Assembly (NCBI RefSeq): GCF_030546805.1
Contig: NZ_JAUOPC010000003.1
Span: 124,001-188,000 of the forward strand
Source of the DNA: Cyclobacterium sp. 1_MG-2023
Lineage (GTDB): Bacteria; Bacteroidota; Bacteroidia; Cytophagales; Cyclobacteriaceae
Direction of reading: 5' to 3'
Length of the DNA stretch: 64,000 bases
Within the stretch, counting starts at the first letter, position 1. The number at the start of each line of letters is the position of its first letter. The position numbers were made by a program, and so were the translations under genes. This document shows positions 45,107 to 52,743 of this stretch, piece after piece. The notes below the pieces were generated by a model. The model did not search any database, was not told where the DNA came from, and was given only the letters and a program-made list of their open reading frames with translations.

Positions 45107-45892
45107 TTACAAAGGTTTGATAATTGTTCCGGCCTCTTCTCCTTTTGCTGCCAACAACAAGTTTTCTGGTAAACCCATCCATACATTGGCCACTCCTTTG
45201 TTTAAAGCATTGAAGGCATTTTCCAATTTCGGGATCATTCCGGAATGGATCACCTTGTCTTCAAGTAATTTTTTAAATATATCTTCATTGATCAGAGGAA
45301 CCAAAGATTCAGGTTTGTCAGCATCCATCAATACCCCTTTTTTATCAAAACAAAAATAAAGGCCTACTTTGTGTTTGCTTGCCAATGCAGTGGCCAATTC
45401 GGAAGCAATAGTATCTGCATTGGTGTTCAACAATTGCCCTGTGTTATCATGTGTAATGGCGGAAAATACCGGAGCGATATTTTGCTCCAATAAGGTTTCT
45501 ACCAATGTGGTGTTAACTTTGGTTACATCGCCTACAAAGCCAAAATCCACTTCTTTAACAGGCCGTTTTGTGGAAGTGATGGCATTTCCATCTGCCCCGG
45601 TAAGCCCAATGGCATTTTGTCCATAGGATTGAAGTTCAGCCACCAAATTTTTATTAATCAAACCTGCATAAACCATGGTCACCACATCCAGGGTTTCCTT
45701 GTCAGTGATCCTTCTGCCATTGTGCATATTGGGCTTGATGCCCAAGGAACTTCCCATTCTACTTGCCAGCACACCTCCTCCGTGAACAAGTATTTTTACG
45801 CCGGGAAAATGAGCAAATAACTTAAGAAAGGCTGTACAGTTTTCCTGATGGTCAATTACGTTTCCACCGATTTTTATTACACTGATATCCAT
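45107..45892 (-). CDS. argB: Acetylglutamate kinase
   Basis: Amino-acid kinase fold enzyme of 261 residues that phosphorylates N-acylglutamate. Visible motifs: IKIGGNVID (residues 6-14), LVHGGGVLAS (35-44) for ATP and substrate, NADTIASELA (about 153-162), and the C-terminal GMIPKLENA with the conserved Lys. It lacks the N-terminal arginine-sensing extension found in feedback-inhibited kinases, so simple arginine inhibition is not predicted. It starts 12 bp after argF' ends. Confidence 0.95.
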   Translation of the reverse strand: MDISVIKIGGNVIDHQENCTAFLKLFAHFPGVKILVHGGGVLASRMGSSLGIKPNMHNGRRITDKETLDVVTMVYAGLINKNLVAELQSYGQNAIGLTGADGNAITSTKRPVKEVDFGFVGDVTKVNTTLVETLLEQNIAPVFSAITHDNTGQLLNTNADTIASELATALASKHKVGLYFCFDKKGVLMDADKPESLVPLINEDIFKKLLEDKVIHSGMIPKLENAFNALNKGVANVWMGLPENLLLAAKGEEAGTIIKPL

Positions 45893-45904
45893 TAAGAAAT
45901 ATTT

Positions 45905-46846
45905 TTAAAGCATGCTGTCGATTACTGCCTGGGCAGCAAAAATTCTGTTTTTTGCTTGGTTTTGGACAAGACTTCGTTCGCTGTCCAAGATTTCATCACT
46001 AAGTTCCAAGTTTCTTCTTACAGGCAAGCAATGCATAACTTTTGCATGTTTGTTTTCACCAAATTTGGCTTCATTAAGTAGCCAGTCTCCTGTCACGCTC
46101 AGGATTTTCCCATAGGGAGTAAAGGCACTCCAGTTTTTGACATATACAAAATCTGCCTCAGCAAGTGCCTTACTTTGGTCATATTCTATTGTAGCTCCAT
46201 TGGTAAATTTGGTGTCCAATTCATACCCATGCGGATGGGTAATGGTCAAGTCATGCCCACAACCAATGGCCCATTCCGAAAAAGAATTTGCAACAGCATG
46301 AGGGATAGCTTTGATATGTGGTGCCCAAGTAAGCACAACTTTAGGCTTTCTTTTTTCTTTAAAGTTCTCCTTAATGGTTACCATATCTGCCAAACTCTGC
46401 AAAGGGTGCCTTATGGCGCTTTCCAGACTAACCACCGGTACACCTGAGTATTTGATAAATTGATTGATGACAAAATCGTTGGTATCCTCTTCTTTATTGG
46501 TAAGGGAAGGAAAAGCCCTGATGGCTAAAATATCAAAATATCCACCCAATACAGCAGCTGCATCTTTTATATGCTCCACTTTGTTTTGGTTCATGACAGC
46601 GCCATCCTGCATTTCCAAGGCCCAACTTTCTTTGTCCATATTTAAGACAAAACTCTCAACACCAAGATTGGATGCAGCAAGTTGTGTACTCATCCTTGTT
46701 CTCAAACTTGGGTTTAAGAAAATCAATCCAATACGCTTGCCACTGCCTTTGATTGCGTTTACCTGTGGGTCTTTTTTAAAAGCCAATGCTTTATCAATCA
46801 ATTGATTGGCAAGGTTGATATCTTCAAATTTAGTGAAATTTTTCAT
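45905..46846 (-). CDS. argF': N-acylornithine carbamoyltransferase (acetyl- or succinylornithine type)
   Basis: Transcarbamylase of 313 residues. It keeps the carbamoyl-phosphate motif family (FLNPSLRTRMST, about 43-54; SLRTR in place of the STRTR of ornithine carbamoyltransferase), HPLQSLADM (about 147-155) and HCLPVRRN near 275. The HCLPVRR form, with a second Arg, marks N-acetyl/N-succinyl-ornithine enzymes and not ordinary ArgF (HCLPAH). Residue identity at the acetyl/succinyl switch point (Glu versus Pro in the two described enzymes) appears to be Ala by eye, near residue 97-98 in KDAAAVLG. Overlaps argD by 4 bp. Confidence 0.9.
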   Translation of the reverse strand: MKNFTKFEDINLANQLIDKALAFKKDPQVNAIKGSGKRIGLIFLNPSLRTRMSTQLAASNLGVESFVLNMDKESWALEMQDGAVMNQNKVEHIKDAAAVLGGYFDILAIRAFPSLTNKEEDTNDFVINQFIKYSGVPVVSLESAIRHPLQSLADMVTIKENFKEKRKPKVVLTWAPHIKAIPHAVANSFSEWAIGCGHDLTITHPHGYELDTKFTNGATIEYDQSKALAEADFVYVKNWSAFTPYGKILSVTGDWLLNEAKFGENKHAKVMHCLPVRRNLELSDEILDSERSLVQNQAKNRIFAAQAVIDSML

Positions 46847-48000
46847 GACTGTTTTTTGGGATTCATGCGATTAATTACCTCTCTTAAACTCTTAAGGAAA
46901 AGTTGTAACTCTTCCTTCTTCACAGAAAGTGGGGGAAGTATGCGAATGGTGTGCTTAGAAGCCGCACTTCCGGTAAAAATATGGTGACTTTTGATCAGCT
47001 CAGACCGGTAGGGGGCAGCTTCATCCTTCAAGTCAAAACCTATCATTAAGCCTTTTCCCCTTACTGATAGAATTTCAGGAAAGCCTTCCTTTAATTCTTT
47101 GATTAGAAAATCTCCCAATTGCTCAGCATTGGTCATTAAATTCTCCTCTTCTAAAACTTCCAAGACTGCAAGTCCTGCAGCACAAGCCAAGTGGTTTCCA
47201 CCGAAAGTAGTTCCCAATAAACCATATTTGGCCTCGATATCCGGGTGGATCAATACACCGCCAATGGGAAAGCCATTTCCCATTCCTTTGGCTATCGTAA
47301 TCAGGTCAGGTGACAAATCTTCAGTCCATTGGTGAGCGAAAAATTTACCTGTTCGCCCATAGCCGGATTGTACTTCATCGAGAATTAATTTGGCACCGTA
47401 TTTTTGGCTAAGGGTGGATAGGCCTCTTAGAAAATTAGACTCAGCGACCTGAATGCCATTGACTCCTTGAATACCTTCAATGATCACCGCTGCAATTTCC
47501 CCACCTTTCAGCCTTTTTTCCACAGCATCCAAATCTCCTAATGCTTCAAAGAAAACCTTATGGCCGCTATTAAAAGGGGCTACAATCTTTTGGTTATCCG
47601 TAATGGCTACAGCTCCGGATGTTCTCCCATGAAAGGCACCATGAAAAGCGATAACTCCCGCCTTCCCTGTTTCAAAAGAAGCCAATTTTAAAGCATTCTC
47701 ATTGGCTTCAGCTCCTGAATTACAAAGAAATAAACGGTAAGCATCATAGCCGGAAAGTTCTCCCAGTTTGCTTGCCATTTCTTTTTGTAATGGGATTTGA
47801 ACAGAGTTGGAATAGAAGCCAATTTTGTTCAGTTGCTCGCTTATTTTTTTGACATAATGTGGATGTGAATGCCCGATTGAAATTACTGCATGCCCACCAT
47901 ATAAATCCAGGTATTTCTGACCTGTATTGTCCCATAAGTAAACACCACTTGCCTTTTCAGGAGTGACATTCATTAAGGGATAAACGTCAAACAATTGCAT
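46843..48000 (-). CDS. argD: Acetylornithine/N-succinylornithine aminotransferase
   Basis: PLP class III aminotransferase of 385 residues. Seen: NSGAEANENALKLA (about 96-109) for the phosphate site, LDEVQSGYGRTGKFFAHQ (about 187-204) with the cofactor Asp, and TIAKGMGNGFPIGG (about 215-228) with the Schiff-base Lys. TTFGGNHLA follows. It transfers the amino group to N-acylglutamate semialdehyde. It follows argC by 51 bp and overlaps argF' by 4 bp. Confidence 0.95.
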   Translation of the reverse strand: MQLFDVYPLMNVTPEKASGVYLWDNTGQKYLDLYGGHAVISIGHSHPHYVKKISEQLNKIGFYSNSVQIPLQKEMASKLGELSGYDAYRLFLCNSGAEANENALKLASFETGKAGVIAFHGAFHGRTSGAVAITDNQKIVAPFNSGHKVFFEALGDLDAVEKRLKGGEIAAVIIEGIQGVNGIQVAESNFLRGLSTLSQKYGAKLILDEVQSGYGRTGKFFAHQWTEDLSPDLITIAKGMGNGFPIGGVLIHPDIEAKYGLLGTTFGGNHLACAAGLAVLEVLEEENLMTNAEQLGDFLIKELKEGFPEILSVRGKGLMIGFDLKDEAAPYRSELIKSHHIFTGSAASKHTIRILPPLSVKKEELQLFLKSLREVINRMNPKKQS

Positions 48001-48051
48001 ATTGTATATATTTGTAGACAGCTTGTTAAGGCTGTCAGATAGTCGTTTTAT

Positions 48052-49020
48052 TTAAAAAGCAGTACTTTTTAGTTGTAATCCTGTTTTTTCATCCAACCCA
48101 AAAGCCAGATTCATGTTTTGTACTGCTTGTCCGGATGCACCTTTGAGAAGGTTGTCTATGGCAGAATAAATAACAAGTTGACCGGCTTCTTTTTTCAGGT
48201 GTACCAAGCCCTTGTTGGTGTTGACCACTTGCTTTAGGTCAATGTCATTTTTGCTTACGTAGGTATAGGCTGCATCCTGGTAAAATTTAGAATACGCCTC
48301 ATAAGCTTCTTCTAAACTTCCCTCATATGGAAAATAAGCTGTAACCCAGATTCCACGAGAAAAATTACCTCTGTAGGGTACAAACAATACCTGCTGATCA
48401 AATTCAGGTGTCAACTGCTTGAAAGTCTGGTTAATTTCTTTCAGGTGCTGGTGGGTAAACAATTTGTAAACCGATACATTTTGGTTTCTTTGACTAAAGT
48501 GAGTGGTTTCTGAAAGTTTTTTACCGGCACCAGTGCTTCCGGTGATCCCGGTTACATGTAAAGAACTTTTAATCCAGTTTTGCTGGATGGCAGGAACAAG
48601 AGCCAGTTGAACTCCGGTAGCAAAACAGCCCGGGTTGGCTATTTTTTGTGCAACTTTGATTTTTTCCCGATTGACTTCAGGTAAACCATACACAAAACCA
48701 TTGCTTTCATCCCTGAAATCCGTGCTAAGGTCAATTATTTTTGTATCCGCATCAAAAGCATGTTTTTCTAAAAATGGTTTGGCCTGTCCATGAGGCAAAC
48801 ATAAAAAAACAAGGTCAAGCTTGCTCGGATCAATCTCATCAGTAAAACTTAGGGAAGCATCACCGATTAAATCCGGATGAACCTCTTCTAACTTTTTGCC
48901 TTTTTGGCTATTGCTATGAATCCAAACCAGGTCTACATTTGGATGATGTACCAATATACGTAACAATTCTCCTCCCGTATACCCGGCAGCACCCACTACA
49001 GCTGTTTTAATCATTTTCAT
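48052..49020 (-). CDS. argC: N-acetyl-gamma-glutamyl-phosphate reductase
   Basis: NADPH-dependent reductase of 322 residues. Rossmann motif VVGAAGYTGGELLR (residues about 8-21), catalytic Cys in IANPGCFATGVQLAL (about 126-140), and GITGSTGAGKKLSET (about 158-172). Its start overlaps the 3' end of argG by 14 bp. The protein begins with MKMIK, and starts two codons apart (residue 1 or 3) are both possible. Confidence 0.96.
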   Translation of the reverse strand: MKMIKTAVVGAAGYTGGELLRILVHHPNVDLVWIHSNSQKGKKLEEVHPDLIGDASLSFTDEIDPSKLDLVFLCLPHGQAKPFLEKHAFDADTKIIDLSTDFRDESNGFVYGLPEVNREKIKVAQKIANPGCFATGVQLALVPAIQQNWIKSSLHVTGITGSTGAGKKLSETTHFSQRNQNVSVYKLFTHQHLKEINQTFKQLTPEFDQQVLFVPYRGNFSRGIWVTAYFPYEGSLEEAYEAYSKFYQDAAYTYVSKNDIDLKQVVNTNKGLVHLKKEAGQLVIYSAIDNLLKGASGQAVQNMNLAFGLDEKTGLQLKSTAF

Positions 49021-50212
49021 GGCCTAAACTTTCATTTACTTTATGGAAAATAGCAGTTTGGTTACCCAATATTTTTGTGAAGCCTTTGACATCTTCAGCA
49101 GTATAACCTTTATTCATTTCACCATAGCTACCAAACTTGGATGACATCAAATCATGGTCTGAAGAAACGCCTATCATATTGAATCGATAAGGAGCAAGTT
49201 GAACTTTTACTTCACCGCTTACATAAGTTTGGGTATCTGTCATAAATGCTTCTAAGTTTCGCATTACAGGATCTAGATAATGACCTTCATGCAGATGGTT
49301 GCCATAAAACTCAGAAATTTGATTTTTCCAATAGCTTTGCCACTTGGTTAGGGTATGTTTTTCTAAAAGTTGATGTGCTTTTATGATGACCAATGGTCCA
49401 GCTGCTTCAAAACCAACACGTCCTTTTATTCCTATGATCGTATCTCCAACATGAATATCTCTACCAATTCCATAAGGGCTTGCCAATTCTTGAACTTTTA
49501 AGATTGCTTCGACAGGATGATCGAATTGCTCCCCATTTACCGCTACCAACTCACCCTTTTCAAAAGTTAGGGCTATGGTCGCAGGTTCCGTTACACTTAC
49601 TTGGGTGGGATAAGCACTTTCTGGCAATGCTTGGTCAGAAGTAAGTGTTTCCTTACCTCCCACGGATGTTCCCCAAATCCCTTTATTTATTGAGTAAGCA
49701 GCTTTTTCAAAATTCATGCTTACGCCATGTTTTTTCAAGAAAGAAATTTCTTCTTCTCTACTTAATTTTAAATCCCTTATGGGAGTAATGATTTCAACGT
49801 CAGGAATGATGGTTTGAAATATCATATCAAACCTTACCTGATCGTTTCCGGCCCCTGTGCTGCCGTGGGCAATGGAAGTTGCCCCTATGCTTTTGGAGTA
49901 CTCAGCTAATGCTTTGGCTTGTAAAATTCTTTCTGCACTGACAGACAAAGGGTAGGTTTGGTTTTTTAATACATTACCAAAAATCAAAAACTTTATGACT
50001 TCATTGTAATAAGTAGAAACCACATCAAGCACCTTAAAGGAAGCTACACCTAATTTTTTTGCCCTTTCACCTATATTATCTAACTCCTCCTGCTCAAATC
50101 CTCCGGTGTTGACCAATACGGCATGTACTTCATAGCCTTTTTCTTTGCTAAGGTGAATGGCGCAGAAAGTGGTGTCTAGGCCTCCGCTATATGCTAAAAC
50201 TACTTTTTTCAT
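49007..50212 (-). CDS. argG: Argininosuccinate synthase
   Basis: ATP-dependent ligase of 401 residues joining citrulline and aspartate. PP-loop LAYSGGLDTTFC (about 6-17), HGSTGAGNDQVRFD (about 115-128), and NKGIWGTSVGG (about 171-181) are all clear. The order GNAT-argG-argC-argD-argF'-argB-argE-argH is the typical Bacteroidota arginine operon. It starts 52 bp after the GNAT gene. Confidence 0.97.
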   Translation of the reverse strand: MKKVVLAYSGGLDTTFCAIHLSKEKGYEVHAVLVNTGGFEQEELDNIGERAKKLGVASFKVLDVVSTYYNEVIKFLIFGNVLKNQTYPLSVSAERILQAKALAEYSKSIGATSIAHGSTGAGNDQVRFDMIFQTIIPDVEIITPIRDLKLSREEEISFLKKHGVSMNFEKAAYSINKGIWGTSVGGKETLTSDQALPESAYPTQVSVTEPATIALTFEKGELVAVNGEQFDHPVEAILKVQELASPYGIGRDIHVGDTIIGIKGRVGFEAAGPLVIIKAHQLLEKHTLTKWQSYWKNQISEFYGNHLHEGHYLDPVMRNLEAFMTDTQTYVSGEVKVQLAPYRFNMIGVSSDHDLMSSKFGSYGEMNKGYTAEDVKGFTKILGNQTAIFHKVNESLGHEND

Positions 50213-50264
50213 ATTATAAATTGTCTTTATTAAAAAGTGTTACCTTGAGGAAACACAGTTATTA

Positions 50265-50957
50265 TTATTGGTTTACTTTATCTTTTACTTTTTCAAGTGC
50301 TTTTTTTCCTTTGGCAAAATTAAGAAACATGGCCCGTTTGATATTGATTAATCGCTCAAAAAGACTGAGATTCTTTTTGAATTCGGAAGAACGCTTCTTT
50401 TGTTCAGCTTTTTTTACATTTTTGGGTTCATAAAGCATGGCCGTACACAGGCAGTTAGACCTGTTCTTGCTCATAAGTATGGGGTAGTTTACGCAGCTTT
50501 GGCATCCCTTCCAGAATTCCTCGTCTGTAGTGAGGTCAGAATAACTGACCGGATAATAGCCTAAATCTGAATTTATCTTCATCACAGCTGCTCCGGTGGT
50601 CAAGCCGAATATCTTGGAGTCGGGGTATTTTTTGCGGCTTAACCTGAAAACTTCCTTTTTTATTTCTCGGGCTAGGCCGAATTTTCTGTAGTTGGGAGAT
50701 ACAATTAATCCTGAGTTGGCCACAAATTTTCCATGACCCCAAGCCTCAATATAACAAAAACCTGCCCATTCTCCGGTTTTGGTAAGCGCTATGACTGCTT
50801 TTCCTTCCCGCATTTTGGTTTTAATGTATTCGGGGGATCTTTTGGCTATACCGGTACCTCTAGCCTGTGCAGAGCGTTCCATTTCACCTGTAATGGTTTC
50901 TGCATATTGGCAATGCTCTTCTCCTGCAGGTTTTATTATAAATTTTTGGTTAAACAT
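50265..50957 (-). CDS. GNAT N-acyltransferase, candidate N-acylglutamate synthase of the arginine operon
   Basis: First gene of the arginine operon, 230 residues. GNAT core: KAVIALTKTGEWAGFCYIE (about 54-72), LIVSPNYRKFGLAREIKKEVF (about 83-103, in parts LIVSPNYRK and FGLAREIKKEVF) carrying the acyl-CoA pyrophosphate loop, and INSDLGYYPVSYSDL near 129. A Cys-rich segment (GCQSCVNYP, NCLCTAML) and a Lys-rich C-terminal tail follow. The operon contains no argA or argJ, so this protein is the natural candidate for the acetyl- or succinyl-glutamate-forming step. The reaction is not proved by sequence. No ArgR gene is present nearby. Confidence 0.85.
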   Translation of the reverse strand: MFNQKFIIKPAGEEHCQYAETITGEMERSAQARGTGIAKRSPEYIKTKMREGKAVIALTKTGEWAGFCYIEAWGHGKFVANSGLIVSPNYRKFGLAREIKKEVFRLSRKKYPDSKIFGLTTGAAVMKINSDLGYYPVSYSDLTTDEEFWKGCQSCVNYPILMSKNRSNCLCTAMLYEPKNVKKAEQKKRSSEFKKNLSLFERLINIKRAMFLNFAKGKKALEKVKDKVNQ

Positions 50958-51514
50958 TGTAGCATTTTTTTGGCTTGCCGTAATCTTCCATCAAATCGTT
51001 ATTGACAGAGTCAGCCTTAAGAAAACTAGTTGAAATGAATGATTGAAATGCTTCCGGAAATAGAAATATCCACATAGGATATATTAAAAGAGTGTAGGGA
51101 CTAAGCCCTAAATAAGGTCCTGTAGGTTTTAATAGGACATAATATCGGATACCCACTAAGGATATTAAGGGCCCGATAATTTTTTTTTGATATGTTAACT
51201 TCTTTCTTCATGCTAAACCGTGCAAATATTTATTTATTTTATCAGAAATACAAGTAAAATAAGGATATAATGTGAATCAATGGCGATTTGAATATCAGTC
51301 CTGCTTTTCGCATGGCTGAAAATTTCTCATTCCTTTTTCAGATTAAGAGCAAAGGTCCTAATGTTTTATATAATAAACTTGTTTTTTACCGATATGGATT
51401 GATTATTTAAAGATTTTACTGCAGTATAATAGGATATTTCATTTATATTTTAATAAAAATTGACTTTAGCCTATTTTTTGTTGCCTATTGGAATCGAACC
51501 AAAATCAATAAATA
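50958..51514. other. Divergent intergenic region, 557 bp
   Basis: Between the arginine operon (minus) and the ATP-grasp cassette (plus). Several inverted repeats cluster at 51094-51167 (annotated). A nine-base T-run lies at 51180-51188. An open frame at 50950-51156 (minus, GTG start) is not credible. No recognisable riboswitch. Confidence 0.55.
51094..51167. promoter_or_regulatory. Cluster of inverted repeats upstream of the arginine operon
   Basis: Three hairpins in 74 bp: TAGGG/CCCTA, GTCCT/AGGAC, and a 7 bp pair TAATATC/GATATTA with a 14-base loop (51140-51167). They lie 140-210 bp upstream of the GNAT start. They could form a leader structure of the arginine operon or operator sites; none matches the classical ARG box. 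Confidence 0.3.
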
Positions 51515-52735
51515 ATGGCAAAATGTTTTGCACTAATGGGTTGGAGTTTACCTGTTATAGAAAGTATGCAAAAACTCAACAAGTCTTTTGTAGTTGTTTC
51601 ATTTCCGGACTTTGAAAATTACGCTCAAGAAAATAACATACCATTTGTTCCTTATCAATTTGACGAATGGAGTGATTCTTCAAATTCTTTGGATTTAAAA
51701 GACAAGCTTGAGCCTTATGATGTAGATGTGGCTGTTCCCCTGTTTGAAGAAACAGTAGAATGGGCAGGTGCATTGAATTCTTTGTATAGAGATGATCCTA
51801 AAGTGTTGAACAGGGCATTTCTTTTTAGAAATAAAGCAATGATGAAGCGGAAAGCCTTAATAGGAGGCTTAAGAGTAGGTCTTTTCGAAGAAGTTTACAA
51901 TAAGGAAGGTGTTGTCAATTTTATGAATAGGCTTAACCAGGCCAACCTACAAGTAGATGGTGAAGAAGACAGCTGGGTACATATCAAGCCCTTCGCTTCA
52001 GCAGGTACGGTGGGGCACCGCCTTTTAAAATCCAAAGCAGATATTGAAGAGAAATGTCAAGACGACGATTTCCCTTGCTTGGCAGAAAGTCACTTACCGG
52101 GTAAAGAATTTTCTTGTGAAGCTTTTGTTCACGGTGGTAAAATCCGATTTCTAAATATCACAGAGTATGTAAAATTGGGTTATTCTAATTTTATTCCCGA
52201 AGGAAATTACCTTCATACCAAAAGGGAAAAGATCATGAAGGAAATGCAGAAGTTGGTGGATCTATTTGGCATACAATATGGTATGATACATCCTGAATGG
52301 TTCCTGACCGAAAATGATGAGTTAAGCTTTGGAGAGGTTGCGTGTAGAATTCCCGGGGGACATATTTTGGAACTTTGTGGACAGGCCTATGGGTTTGATG
52401 CTTTGGCTGCTTTTGTTTGTTGTCATGACCCTGAGCTTACAGAGGAAGAGCTCAATGAGCTGCTGCCTCCATTGGATGCCAGACCCAAAACCTTTTACGG
52501 AAATGTAATGATTTATCCTCACAAAAATGAGATTTCCCGATTGGTGATTCCTGAAGAACTTAAAGAAGAACCTTTCTTTTTGGATCACAATTTGGTACCT
52601 CCTTTAACAAGCCAAAAAGTCAATTCCAGAGAGGGCTTTGGCAATCATTTTGGTACAGTAAACTTTAAAGGAGATGATCCGGACCGTATGTCCGAACTAT
52701 TATTACACTACGAAAATGTAGATTTTTACCATTAA
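51515..52735 (+). CDS. ATP-grasp domain protein, ligase of unknown substrate
   Basis: ATP-grasp enzyme of 406 residues, first gene of a three-gene cassette. The N-terminal domain (about 1-95) resembles a Rossmann-like pre-ATP-grasp fold. Lys158 in VHIKPFASAGT is the expected ATP Lys; CLAESHLPGKEFSCEAF (about 190-206) and the metal-binding Glu274 in FGEVACRIPGGH complete the active site. It therefore activates a carboxylate as acyl-phosphate and joins it to an amine. The C-terminal 100 residues (about 305-406) form a separate beta-rich part. The next gene starts 8 bp after the stop. Not one of the known D-Ala ligase, PurK or carnosine-synthase types by motif, though distantly similar. Confidence 0.87.
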   Translation: MAKCFALMGWSLPVIESMQKLNKSFVVVSFPDFENYAQENNIPFVPYQFDEWSDSSNSLDLKDKLEPYDVDVAVPLFEETVEWAGALNSLYRDDPKVLNRAFLFRNKAMMKRKALIGGLRVGLFEEVYNKEGVVNFMNRLNQANLQVDGEEDSWVHIKPFASAGTVGHRLLKSKADIEEKCQDDDFPCLAESHLPGKEFSCEAFVHGGKIRFLNITEYVKLGYSNFIPEGNYLHTKREKIMKEMQKLVDLFGIQYGMIHPEWFLTENDELSFGEVACRIPGGHILELCGQAYGFDALAAFVCCHDPELTEEELNELLPPLDARPKTFYGNVMIYPHKNEISRLVIPEELKEEPFFLDHNLVPPLTSQKVNSREGFGNHFGTVNFKGDDPDRMSELLLHYENVDFYH

Positions 52736-52743
52736 TAAATTGT

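Noticed and set aside
45905-46846. Ordinary ornithine carbamoyltransferase.
   Set aside because: The HCLPVRR motif and the SLRTR variant, plus the operon context, mark an N-acylornithine enzyme.
50950-51156. Open frame of 68 codons on the minus strand before the GNAT gene, considered as a leader peptide or gene remnant.
   Set aside because: It starts with GTG, overlaps the GNAT start codon, shows no repeated Arg codons, and crosses the inverted repeats; no family resemblance.
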